8,580 bases of DNA from JABCPE02 sp963520375. Its GTDB lineage: Bacteria > Bacteroidota > Bacteroidia > Flavobacteriales > Weeksellaceae. The stretch is taken from positions 1 through 8,580 of the forward strand of contig CAUQQF010000035.1 of the NCBI GenBank assembly GCA_963520375.1. Direction: 5' to 3'. This document shows positions 1 through 6,522 of this stretch, in pieces (position 1 is the stretch's first letter; every line of letters begins with the position of its first letter). Both the position numbers and the translations under genes were made by a program. A model generated the notes under the pieces. It had not been told where the DNA came from. It ran no database searches and worked only from the letters and a program-made list of their open reading frames with translations.

Positions 1-201
1 TGGACTAATAAATTCATCTATCCGCCGTATGAATTTGGCGTGGCTAATGCTATGATTACCAATTTCCATACACCGAAATCCACTTTGCTGATGATGATTG
101 CTGCTTTTGCAGGAAAGGATTTCGTGATGCACGCTTACGAAGAAGCCATTAAGAATGAATACAAGTTTTATTCTTATGGTGATGCCATGCTTATCATTTA
201 A
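1..201 (+). CDS. queA: tRNA preQ1(34) S-adenosylmethionine ribosyltransferase-isomerase QueA, 3' end only
   Basis: This is the last 66 codons of queA in frame 1, ending in TAA; the start lies outside the window. The family transfers and isomerises the ribosyl part of S-adenosylmethionine onto preQ1 at the wobble position of GUN-anticodon tRNAs, giving epoxyqueuosine in the cytoplasm. The visible part carries the family's C-terminal signatures: FIYPPYEF (residues 5-12 of the fragment), TNFHTPKSTLLMM (20-32), AFAG (35-38), HAYEEAI (44-50) and the terminal YSYGDAMLII. The stop is 33 bases before the next gene, with no terminator or promoter seen between, so the two are probably cotranscribed. 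The fragment is intact to its natural end. Identification is firm because the NFH-P-ST-LLM block is diagnostic. Confidence 0.95.
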   Translation, partial: WTNKFIYPPYEFGVANAMITNFHTPKSTLLMMIAAFAGKDFVMHAYEEAIKNEYKFYSYGDAMLII

Positions 202-234
202 TTTTAAAGAAAATTAACCCTAAAAAACTAAACA

Positions 235-867
235 ATGCTTTTAGATGATTTAAAATGGCGCTATGCCACAAAAACCTACCAAGAAGGAAAGAAAGTCCCA
301 CAAGAAGACATAGACAAGATTATAGAAGCTATCCGCCTTGCGCCTACTTCTTCTGGGCTACAGCCTTTCAGAATCATCGTGATAGATGACCAAGAAACCA
401 AAGAAAAGCTGGTAGAAGGTGCTTTAAATCCAAAAGGAATTATGGCATGCTCGCACATTATTGCCTTTGCTGCGTGGGACAATTATACATCTGAGAGAAT
501 CGATGAGATGTATAACCTTATTACCGATGAACGAGGGCTTCCTCGTGGGCGATATGAGAGATATACGGATATGATAAAGGAGCGTTTTGCACAGCGTGAG
601 CCTATCCGAAATTTCGAACATGCAGCGCGACAAGCATACATAGCCCTAGGAATGGCACTTGCACAAGCAGCGGAACTCAAAATAGATTCCACGCCTGTGG
701 AGGGATTTGACCACGAGAATTTTGATAAAGTTCTTGGCTTGGAGAAACTTGGGCTGAAAAGCGTGGTGCTGATGTATGTCGGCTATGCTGACCGCGAAAA
801 TGATTGGCTGGCACCGATGAAAAAGGTAAGAGTTTCCAAGGAAGAATTAGTCATAAAACATAAATAA
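235..867 (+). CDS. NAD(P)H-dependent nitroreductase-family oxidoreductase (NfsB-like)
   Basis: A 210-residue FMN-dependent oxidoreductase of the NfsB/NfnB nitroreductase family. Such cytosolic enzymes form homodimers and pass electrons from NAD(P)H to nitroaromatics, quinones or related acceptors; the physiological substrate cannot be read from sequence. Visible family features are the N-terminal RYATK (9-13), which contributes to FMN phosphate binding, APTSSGLQPF (36-45), the ARQAYIALGMALAQAAELKID helix (131-151), TPVEGFD (153-159) and the C-terminal WLAPMKKVR (191-199). Length is normal for the family. ATG at 235 is chosen because the family's usual N-terminal LxWRYATK begins directly after it. 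It follows queA closely and is followed by a terminator hairpin, so it probably ends the queA transcript. No frameshift or missing motif was seen. Confidence 0.9.
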   Translation: MLLDDLKWRYATKTYQEGKKVPQEDIDKIIEAIRLAPTSSGLQPFRIIVIDDQETKEKLVEGALNPKGIMACSHIIAFAAWDNYTSERIDEMYNLITDERGLPRGRYERYTDMIKERFAQREPIRNFEHAARQAYIALGMALAQAAELKIDSTPVEGFDHENFDKVLGLEKLGLKSVVLMYVGYADRENDWLAPMKKVRVSKEELVIKHK

Positions 868-874
868 TTATTTT

Positions 875-900
875 AAAAAGCCTCTTCAAAAAGGCTTTTT
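875..900 (+). terminator. Rho-independent terminator after the nitroreductase gene
   Basis: A 9-bp stem AAAAAGCCT (875-883) pairs with AGGCTTTTT (892-900) around an 8-base loop; the 3' arm supplies the T-run. Because the 5' arm is A-rich, the hairpin could also terminate in the opposite direction, although no gene in this window runs that way. It separates the queA-nitroreductase unit from rlmN. Confidence 0.75.
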
Positions 901-924
901 ATCTTAAAAACAAAATCAAATAGA

Positions 925-1962
925 ATGAAAGATATCAGAACGCTCAGTTTAGACCAGCTCAAAGAATATTTTGTTTCTTTGGGAGAAAAACCATTTCGTG
1001 CCAAGCAGGTCTATGACTGGCTTTGGTCTAAAAATCTTCATTCTATTGAGGAAATGACTAACCTTTCCAAAGAGCTTCGCCAAAGAATTTCTGAAGAATA
1101 TACGATAAATCCTATCTCTGTAGATAAACTCCAAAGAAGTTCAGACGGAACTATAAAAAATGGTGTAAAACTCCATGATGGGCTTTTGGTAGAAAGTGTT
1201 CTAATCCCAACAGAAACACGAACTACAGCCTGTGTTTCCTCGCAGGTAGGATGTTCTCTAAACTGTGAGTTTTGCGCTACTGCTAAACTCAAAAGAATGA
1301 GAAACTTGGAGGTGGCAGAGATAGTGGATCAAGTGGCTTTGATAGACAAGCAGAGCAGACTTTATTTTGATAGACCTCTCTCTAATATCGTGTTCATGGG
1401 AATGGGCGAGCCTATGATGAACTACAAAAATGTAGTGGAAGCTATCAGAAAAATCACTCAGCCCGATGGCTTGGGAATGTCTCCAAGGAGAATTACCGTG
1501 TCTACTTCTGGAATTCCGAAGATGATAAAAATGCTGGCAGATGAAGATTTAAAGGTAAAACTAGCACTTTCGCTGCATTCAGCAATTGAAGAAAAACGAA
1601 ATGAAATCATGCCTTTTTCTGAAAATTTCCCACTGGCAGACATCATAGAAGCCCTGCAATATTGGTATTCTAAAACTGGCTCTGTCATTACTTTGGAATA
1701 CTGCATCTGGAAGGGGATAAACGATAAAGATGAAGACATAAAGGCTTTGATAAAATTCTGTAAAAAAGTGCCAACAAAGGTGAATTTGATAGAATACAAT
1801 TCCATTGGCAACGGAAAATACGACCGCAGCAACCCTGAGGCCACAGAAAACTATGTCCGTCAGTTAGAGAAGAACGGAATCACTACGATGATTCGCCGAA
1901 GTAGAGGAGGAGACATCGATGCGGCCTGCGGACAGCTTGCCAATAAAATAGCCGAAGCCTAG
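925..1962 (+). CDS. rlmN: Dual-specificity 23S rRNA (A2503)/tRNA (A37) C2-methyltransferase RlmN, radical SAM
   Basis: A 345-residue radical-SAM methyltransferase that makes m2A at A2503 of 23S rRNA and, in characterised homologues, at A37 of some tRNAs. All catalytic parts are visible. The CxxxCxxC motif for the 4Fe-4S cluster is C110, C114 and C117. C103, seven residues before the cluster, matches the conserved Cys118 of the E. coli enzyme. GMGEP (159-163) is the SAM-binding motif, SLHSA is at 216-220, and the methyl-carrier cysteine is C335 in DIDAACGQLA near the C-terminus. The N-terminal domain has PFRAKQVYDWLW (23-34). The ATG start follows an A-rich leader, and MKDIRTLSLDQL is a normal RlmN start. 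It lies 24 bases after a terminator, so its promoter must overlap that hairpin or lie further upstream. The AEC gene follows after 26 bases. Complete and unremarkable. Confidence 0.97.
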   Translation: MKDIRTLSLDQLKEYFVSLGEKPFRAKQVYDWLWSKNLHSIEEMTNLSKELRQRISEEYTINPISVDKLQRSSDGTIKNGVKLHDGLLVESVLIPTETRTTACVSSQVGCSLNCEFCATAKLKRMRNLEVAEIVDQVALIDKQSRLYFDRPLSNIVFMGMGEPMMNYKNVVEAIRKITQPDGLGMSPRRITVSTSGIPKMIKMLADEDLKVKLALSLHSAIEEKRNEIMPFSENFPLADIIEALQYWYSKTGSVITLEYCIWKGINDKDEDIKALIKFCKKVPTKVNLIEYNSIGNGKYDRSNPEATENYVRQLEKNGITTMIRRSRGGDIDAACGQLANKIAEA

Positions 1963-1988
1963 AAAAAGCCCTACAAATAGAGAATAAA

Positions 1989-2894
1989 ATGGATAATTTT
2001 ATTTTAATCATATTGTGCATTGTGGCGGGAATGGTCTTTAAGGCAACTAAATCCATTCATCCAGAAGCTCACAAAGGAATCAACACTTGGATACTTTACA
2101 TCGCGCTGCCCTCTATTTCCTTTAAATATATTCCGAAAATAGAGTGGTCGCTGGAAATACTCTATCCTGCGGCTAGTATGGTAGTTCTGGCATTGGGAGC
2201 GTACTTCTTTATACAATATTATTCAAAACTGAAAAACTATTCCAACCGTTCTACAAGCACCTTACAGCTGGCAAGTGGATACAGTAACACCTCGTTCATT
2301 GGTTTTCCGCTCATATCTGCTTTTTATGGAGAAGAATATTTGAGTATTGCGATTATCTGTGACCAAGCCATGTTTCTTACCCTTTCTACACTGGGCATCA
2401 TCACTGCTCTGCAAGGCGGAAACAATAACACCATAAGCGCTAAATTTTTACTTAAAAGGCTTTTTACATTTCCGCCATTTATCGGATGTGTTGCGGCATT
2501 AGTTTTATCATCTTTTATAGATTTTTCTCCTGCCGAACCGCTTTTTAACAAGCTGTCTGGAACGGTGGCGCCTTTGGCTCTGTTCTCCATAGGTTTGCAG
2601 TTAAAATTTAATGGCTGGAAAAAACTGATGAGCCAAATTTCCATGTCGATGGTTTATAAATTGTTGATTGGCCCTGCTTTAATTTTAGTTTTGGGACTTG
2701 TTTTGGGACTGAAAGAAAGTTTAGTGAAAATCACAGTTTTTGAATCTGCGATGCCTACTTTGGTAATGTCCAGTGTCATCGCTGAGCAATTTAAACTCAA
2801 TACCAAACTCACCAATATGATTATCGGAATCAGCATTATTGTCGGATTTTTCACTTTGGGAATTTGGTATAAAGTGCTGGAATGGTGCTTTTAA
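1989..2894 (+). CDS. AEC (auxin efflux carrier) family transporter
   Basis: A 301-residue inner-membrane protein of the AEC family, whose members export or exchange small organic anions such as malate or malonate; the substrate here is unknown. Hydrophobic stretches suggest about ten membrane segments, for example residues 3-18, 32-48, 58-77, 120-140, 163-178, 190-206, 222-240 and 275-298. Family landmarks are NTWILYIALP (32-41), GYSNTSFIGFP (97-107), which matches the conserved Asn/Gly/Pro unwound motif of the first half, and ESAMPT (252-257), which corresponds to the second-half motif. Length is typical. ATG at 1989 is preceded by an A-rich leader. It lies 26 bases after rlmN and 21 bases before the secreted-protein gene, suggesting cotranscription; no functional link to rRNA methylation is implied. 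Confidence 0.85.
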   Translation: MDNFILIILCIVAGMVFKATKSIHPEAHKGINTWILYIALPSISFKYIPKIEWSLEILYPAASMVVLALGAYFFIQYYSKLKNYSNRSTSTLQLASGYSNTSFIGFPLISAFYGEEYLSIAIICDQAMFLTLSTLGIITALQGGNNNTISAKFLLKRLFTFPPFIGCVAALVLSSFIDFSPAEPLFNKLSGTVAPLALFSIGLQLKFNGWKKLMSQISMSMVYKLLIGPALILVLGLVLGLKESLVKITVFESAMPTLVMSSVIAEQFKLNTKLTNMIIGISIIVGFFTLGIWYKVLEWCF

Positions 2895-2915
2895 TAGAAG
2901 ATTTTATATTGATAT

Positions 2916-3773
2916 ATGCGTTTTAGTAGATTTTATTTTTTGTTTTTTATTCTCATATCGGTTTTTTCTTTGGCTCAAAAAACCAAAAGGCTGCCTTTGA
3001 AAAACTATAAAATCGCTGTCTTAAATGATACTTTGAGGGAAACATCAGGATTAACGCTGATGAATGGGAGGTTGTACAGCTTTAATGACGGTGGAAATCC
3101 CAATGAAATTTATGAAATAAACCCTGAAAATGGGCAGATAATTTCTACCATCAAAGTTGATTTCCCAAACAGAGACTGGGAAGCCATGACTAATGACGGG
3201 CAAAGCCTTTATATAGGAGATTTCGGGAATAATGGAGGCAAAAGAACGGATTTGGCGATTTATAAAATATCGGATAATTCTCATCAGAAAATCAGATTTA
3301 AATATAAAAATCAACCTCATTTTAGTTTTAAAAAAGACAAACACGATTTTGATGCCGAAGCGATGATTTTCAAAGATGGGAAAATTTATCTTTTTTCCAA
3401 AGAATGGGCTTCGCTGAAAGTTTCTAAATACACGATAAATCCCGATACAGAGGAAGAACAGAGCATCGAAAAAACGGAAGAATTTAAAACCAATTTCTTA
3501 GTAACGGATGCTTTTTATTTCAATAAAAAACTGTATCTGGTGGGCTATAATAAGATAGCAAAAGCCTTTTTGATGATTTTTGATGAAGATGAAAACGGCA
3601 ATTTTTTCAGTGGAAAATATACGAAATACAAGCTGGGTTCGGTCTTTAAATATGGTCAGATAGAGGGAGTTGCAGTAGATGAAAAGGGTATTTATATCTC
3701 AAGCGAAGAATTTAAGAAAATCGGTTTTCAGGCGAAACAGAGTTTGTATTTTGTGCCTTTTGAACGACTGTAA
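2916..3773 (+). CDS. Secreted beta-propeller-like protein of unknown function
   Basis: A 285-residue exported protein. Residues 1-20 form a signal peptide: basic MRFSR, a hydrophobic core FYFLFFILISVF, and a likely signal peptidase I cut after SLA, leaving Gln21. There is no lipobox cysteine, so it is probably periplasmic or secreted rather than a lipoprotein. The mature part has a recurring pattern of an acidic-Gly/Ala motif at each strand bundle: ETSGL (42-46), DWEAMT (87-92), DAEAMI (146-151) and IEGVAV (249-254). These are interleaved with LYSFNDGG (53-60), LYIGDFGNNGG (98-108), IYLFSKEW (157-164), LYLVGYN (206-212) and IYISSEEF (259-266). This layout resembles the SdiA-regulated/phytase-like esterase propellers, but that assignment is inference and no catalytic residues are claimed. 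No T9SS C-terminal sorting domain is evident. It lies 21 bases after the AEC gene. Confidence 0.7.
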   Translation: MRFSRFYFLFFILISVFSLAQKTKRLPLKNYKIAVLNDTLRETSGLTLMNGRLYSFNDGGNPNEIYEINPENGQIISTIKVDFPNRDWEAMTNDGQSLYIGDFGNNGGKRTDLAIYKISDNSHQKIRFKYKNQPHFSFKKDKHDFDAEAMIFKDGKIYLFSKEWASLKVSKYTINPDTEEEQSIEKTEEFKTNFLVTDAFYFNKKLYLVGYNKIAKAFLMIFDEDENGNFFSGKYTKYKLGSVFKYGQIEGVAVDEKGIYISSEEFKKIGFQAKQSLYFVPFERL

Positions 3774-3795
3774 TTTAAATAAAATTAAATAATCT

Positions 3796-3803
3796 TATAT
3801 TTG
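3796..3803 (+). promoter_or_regulatory. Probable promoter (-7 box) of the polyprenyl synthase-trxB-fluC unit
   Basis: TATATTTG exactly fits the Bacteroidota -7 consensus TAnnTTTG and lies 17 bases before the GTG start, within the 47-base gap after the propeller gene. No good TTTG -33 box stands at the usual spacing; the region is just AT-rich. A start of transcription about seven bases downstream would leave a leader of only about ten bases. Confidence 0.55.
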
Positions 3804-3820
3804 TGAATTAAAATAAAATT

Positions 3821-4798
3821 GTGGCTAAAATCTTAGAAGAAATCAAAGCTCCCATAAGCAGGGAAATGAAACTTTTTGAGGAAAAGTTTTATCAGTCCAT
3901 GCAGAGCAGTGTGCCTTTATTAGATAAAATTACACAATTTATCATCGCTACGAAGGGCAAACAGATGCGACCTATCCTCGTTTTCCTTTCAGCGAAAATG
4001 ACAGGCGAGGTGAGCGAGAAAACCTTTCGTGGAGCTTCTTTGATAGAGCTGATACATACGGCAGCTTTGGTGCATGATGATGTAGTAGATGAGAGTGCTA
4101 GAAGGCGTAATTTCTTCTCTATCAATGCCTTGTGGGGGAACAAGACTGCGGTTTTGATTGGGGATTATTTATTGTCCAAATCGGTAATTCTTTCTACTGA
4201 AAATAAGGATTTTGATTTGTTGGAAATCGTTTCCCAAACCATAAAAGACATGTCCGAAGGCGAGCTTTTACAACTGGAAAAAGCAAGAAAGCTGGATATC
4301 ACGGAAGATGTTTATTATCAGATTATTAGACAAAAAACAGCTTCGCTTATTTCGGCGTGCTGCCAGATAGGAGCGGTTTCTAATAATGCTGAAAACTCGC
4401 TGATAATGAAGATGAAAGATTTTGGGTTTTATGCAGGAATGGCTTTTCAGATAAAAGATGATTTGTTTGATTATTTTAGCAAAAACATTGTAGGGAAGCC
4501 TGTGGGCATAGATATTAAGGAACAAAAAATGACTTTGCCGCTTATTTATTCTTTAAAAACGGCAAATGAAAAGGACAGAAAATATTACTTTAATATCATT
4601 AAAAACCATAATAAAACCCCAAAACGAGTAAAAGAACTGATTGATTTTGTAAAAAAATCGGGCGGACTGGACTACGCCGAGAAAATAATGGAAAATTACC
4701 AGCAGAAGGCTTTGGATATTTTATTAGAATTCCCTGATAATGAAGCGAAAAAGTCCTTACAGCTGATGCTGGATTATGTAATAAAAAGAGAATTTTAA
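3821..4798 (+). CDS. Trans-polyprenyl diphosphate synthase (likely menaquinone side-chain synthase)
   Basis: A 325-residue all-helical E-isoprenyl diphosphate synthase that condenses isopentenyl diphosphate onto an allylic primer in the cytosol. Diagnostic motifs are GKQMRP (46-51), the first aspartate-rich motif DDVVD (86-90) and the second DDLFD (213-217) inside GMAFQIKDD, followed by GKPVGIDIKEQKMTLP (225-240). The residue five before the first Asp motif is Ala (81). In this family a small residue there leaves the chain pocket open, so a long-chain product, plausibly the menaquinone side chain, is inferred; exact chain length cannot be read. The start is GTG: no ATG lies between the promoter and GTG, and MAKILEEIKAPI is a normal N-terminus for flavobacterial homologues. 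It heads a tight unit, with trxB 13 bases downstream. Confidence 0.92.
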   Translation: MAKILEEIKAPISREMKLFEEKFYQSMQSSVPLLDKITQFIIATKGKQMRPILVFLSAKMTGEVSEKTFRGASLIELIHTAALVHDDVVDESARRRNFFSINALWGNKTAVLIGDYLLSKSVILSTENKDFDLLEIVSQTIKDMSEGELLQLEKARKLDITEDVYYQIIRQKTASLISACCQIGAVSNNAENSLIMKMKDFGFYAGMAFQIKDDLFDYFSKNIVGKPVGIDIKEQKMTLPLIYSLKTANEKDRKYYFNIIKNHNKTPKRVKELIDFVKKSGGLDYAEKIMENYQQKALDILLEFPDNEAKKSLQLMLDYVIKREF

Positions 4799-4811
4799 AA
4801 AAAGTATAAAA

Positions 4812-5753
4812 ATGGAGAATAATATTTTAGATTGTGTGATTATAGGTTCTGGACCTTCTGGTTTTACGGCGGCTATCTATGCAGCGAGAGCGGATTTAAA
4901 ACCTGAGCTTTATACAGGGCTACAGCATGGCGGTCAGCTTACTACAACTACAGAAGTGGATAATTTCCCAGGGTATCCAGAGGGAGTTACAGGGTCGAAA
5001 ATGATGGAAGATTTGCAGAAACAAGCCGAAAGATTTGACACCAAAGTGCATTATGAAATGATTACGAAAGTGGAATTTTCTAAGGAAAAAGGCGGAATTC
5101 ATAAACTTTGGGCAGGAGAGAAAGAAATTTTGGCTAAAACAGTGATTATTTCCACTGGAGCTACAGCCAAATACCTTGGGCTGGATGATGAAAAAAAATA
5201 CTCTGGCGGCGGAGTGTCTGCGTGTGCTACTTGTGACGGATTTTTTTACAGAAACCAAGAAGTTATCGTAGTTGGGGCAGGGGACACGGCAGCAGAAGAG
5301 GCGACTTATCTTGCTAATATTTGTAGTAAAGTGACCATGCTTGTAAGAAAAAACTATTTCCGTGCTTCTAAAGCAATGGCTCACAGAGTGGAAAAAACGC
5401 CGAATATAGAAGTAAAATTTAATCACGAATTGATAGGCATCAAAGGAGAAAACAACTTGGTGGAAAAAGCTGTGGTTATCAATAACCAGACTCAAGAAAC
5501 TTCAGAAATACCTGTCAGCGGGATATTCATAACCATAGGACATCAGCCTAATACTGAGATATTCAAGGGGCAGATAGATATGGATGAAAACGGCTATATC
5601 ATCACCGAAGGAAAATCTTCTAGAACCAATCTTCCTGGGGTTTTCGCGGCGGGAGATGTTCAGGATCATATTTATCGTCAGGCAGTTACAGCAGCAGGAA
5701 GCGGATGTATGGCAGCGATAGATGCAGAGAGATATTTAGGCGAATTAAAATAA
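4812..5753 (+). CDS. trxB: Thioredoxin-disulfide reductase (NADPH, FAD)
   Basis: A 313-residue low-molecular-weight thioredoxin reductase, a cytosolic FAD homodimer that passes electrons from NADPH to thioredoxin. Visible are the FAD Rossmann motif GSGPSG (12-17), GGQLTTTTEVDNFPGYP (40-56), ATG at 116-118, the redox-active CATC (138-141) followed by DGFF, the NADPH Rossmann motif GAGDTA (155-160), and the C-terminal FAD motif GVFAAGDVQD with YRQAVTAAGSG. The NADPH 2'-phosphate loop reads VRKNYFR (178-184). This differs from the E. coli HRRxxxR but keeps basic residues at two aligned positions plus the last Arg, so NADPH use is still likely. Length is standard. It sits between the polyprenyl synthase (13-base gap) and fluC (9-base gap), almost certainly in one transcript. 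Confidence 0.97.
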   Translation: MENNILDCVIIGSGPSGFTAAIYAARADLKPELYTGLQHGGQLTTTTEVDNFPGYPEGVTGSKMMEDLQKQAERFDTKVHYEMITKVEFSKEKGGIHKLWAGEKEILAKTVIISTGATAKYLGLDDEKKYSGGGVSACATCDGFFYRNQEVIVVGAGDTAAEEATYLANICSKVTMLVRKNYFRASKAMAHRVEKTPNIEVKFNHELIGIKGENNLVEKAVVINNQTQETSEIPVSGIFITIGHQPNTEIFKGQIDMDENGYIITEGKSSRTNLPGVFAAGDVQDHIYRQAVTAAGSGCMAAIDAERYLGELK

Positions 5754-5762
5754 AAAACTACT

Positions 5763-6122
5763 ATGAAAGCCCTAATTTATGTTTTCCTTGGGGGAGGAGT
5801 GGGGAGTATTTTTAGGTTTATGATTTCTAATTATGCTCATAAACTGCCGATGGCAGGCTCTTTTCCTATTGGAACGCTTTTAGCTAATGTTTTGGGATGT
5901 TTTTTTATAGGGATATTTTCTTCTTTATTTAAAGAAAATGAATATCTGAAATACCTTTTGGTTACAGGATTTTGTGGTGGATTTACTACATTTTCCACAT
6001 TTTCTATGGAAAACATCACTCTTTGGCAAAACGGACAGTATGGAATTTTGGTTTTGTACTTGACTTTGAGCATTGCATTGGGGCTTTCTGCAGTGTATTT
6101 AGGAAGTCAGCTTTTGAAATAA
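5763..6122 (+). CDS. fluC: Fluoride ion channel FluC/CrcB
   Basis: A 119-residue, four-helix inner-membrane protein that forms dual-topology dimers and lets toxic fluoride leave the cell. Family motifs are GGGVGSIFR (10-18), FPIGTLLANVLGCF (34-47) with the conserved Asn42, and GFCGGFTTFSTFS (69-81), which holds the pore phenylalanines and the TTFS segment around the central sodium site. Length fits the family. Only one copy is present, which is enough for a homodimeric channel. There is no room for a fluoride riboswitch in the nine bases after trxB, so it is probably expressed from the upstream promoter rather than induced by fluoride. It ends the core-gene block; the tRNA unit starts after it. 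Confidence 0.95.
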   Translation: MKALIYVFLGGGVGSIFRFMISNYAHKLPMAGSFPIGTLLANVLGCFFIGIFSSLFKENEYLKYLLVTGFCGGFTTFSTFSMENITLWQNGQYGILVLYLTLSIALGLSAVYLGSQLLK

Positions 6123-6186
6123 AGTAAAGTTTTAATATTGATTTTCAAAACATTAATGATTTAAGTGTAAAAATCCTATAAATAAA

Positions 6187-6217
6187 TTTGTCAGTATTAA
6201 AAATATCCTTACATTTG
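6187..6217 (+). promoter_or_regulatory. Promoter of tRNA-Ser (TTTG, 19 bases, TACATTTG)
   Basis: TTTG at 6187-6190, a 19-base spacer, then TACATTTG at 6210-6217 match both boxes of the Bacteroidota housekeeping promoter. Transcription would begin around 6224, about 24 bases before the mature tRNA. The TTTG box is also the end of a second -7-like sequence, TAAATTTG (6183-6190), so two overlapping promoters are possible. Confidence 0.8.
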
Positions 6218-6247
6218 CACCACTGAAATGATAGATATTTCATTTTT

Positions 6248-6332
6248 GGAGAGATGGCAGAGCGGTCGAATGCGGCGGTCTTGAAAACCGTTGACTGTAA
6301 CAGGTCCGGGGGTTCGAATCCCTCTCTCTCCG
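6248..6332 (+). tRNA. tRNA-Ser (anticodon UGA)
   Basis: An 85-base class II tRNA. The acceptor stem GGAGAGA (6248-6254) pairs with TCTCTCC (6325-6331), with discriminator G at 6332. The anticodon stem GCGGT/ACCGT (6275-6279 with 6287-6291) encloses loop CTTGAAA, giving anticodon TGA at 6282-6284, which reads UCA-type serine codons. A long variable arm lies at 6292-6307, as expected for serine. The T arm is GGGGG, loop TTCGAAT, CCCTC (6308-6324). The genomic sequence continues CAAAA, so CCA is not encoded and must be added enzymatically. It has its own promoter and terminator. No duplicate of its 3' end was seen downstream, so there is no direct sign that it served as an integration site. Confidence 0.96.
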
Positions 6333-6352
6333 CAAAATTAAAACTAAATTAT

Positions 6353-6387
6353 AAGGACTTTTGAAATCTTCAAAAGTCCTTTTTTTT
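6353..6387 (+). terminator. Strong Rho-independent terminator after tRNA-Ser
   Basis: A perfect 12-bp stem, AAGGACTTTTGA (6353-6364) with TCAAAAGTCCTT (6370-6381), closes a 5-base loop and runs into a T-tract ending at 6387. It lies about 20 bases after the tRNA and insulates the following genes, which then need their own promoter. Confidence 0.9.
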
Positions 6388-6485
6388 ATTTTAAGTTCTG
6401 AAAGTTTTCACAAAGCGATATCCTTGCTTTTTCCTACACTTTATGTTTTCTAAAAATACATTCACATCCTCGAAGAAATATGCAG

Positions 6486-6493
6486 TATCTTTG
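6486..6493 (+). promoter_or_regulatory. Probable promoter (-7 box) of the PoNi-like gene
   Basis: TATCTTTG fits TAnnTTTG and lies 29 bases before the ATG at 6523; the -33 region has only a weak TTCA. It is the only -7-like match in the gap between the tRNA terminator and the gene. Its position supports 6523, rather than the internal ATG at 6654, as the original start codon. Confidence 0.5.
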
Positions 6494-6522
6494 TTTTCTG
6501 TTTAATATTATTTAATTATAAA

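Noticed and set aside
4920..5495. Long antisense reading frame (191 codons) across trxB
   Set aside because: It lies wholly inside a well-identified gene on the other strand, has a low-complexity Phe/His/Ser-rich translation and matches no family; it is a shadow frame.
5754..5762. Fluoride riboswitch before fluC
   Set aside because: Only nine bases separate trxB from fluC, too few for the aptamer.
6248..6332. tRNA-Ser as the attachment site of an integrated element
   Set aside because: No repeat of the tRNA 3' end was found downstream in the window, and no integrase or transposase gene is present. The other boundary could lie beyond 8580, so this is unsupported rather than excluded.
6391..6501. 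Minus-strand open stretch of about 36 codons between the tRNA terminator and the PoNi-like gene, ending in FVKTFRT
   Set aside because: It has no start codon, is bounded by stops, and overlaps the likely promoter of the next gene. A stretch this short is expected by chance; at most it is a gene remnant with no recognisable family.
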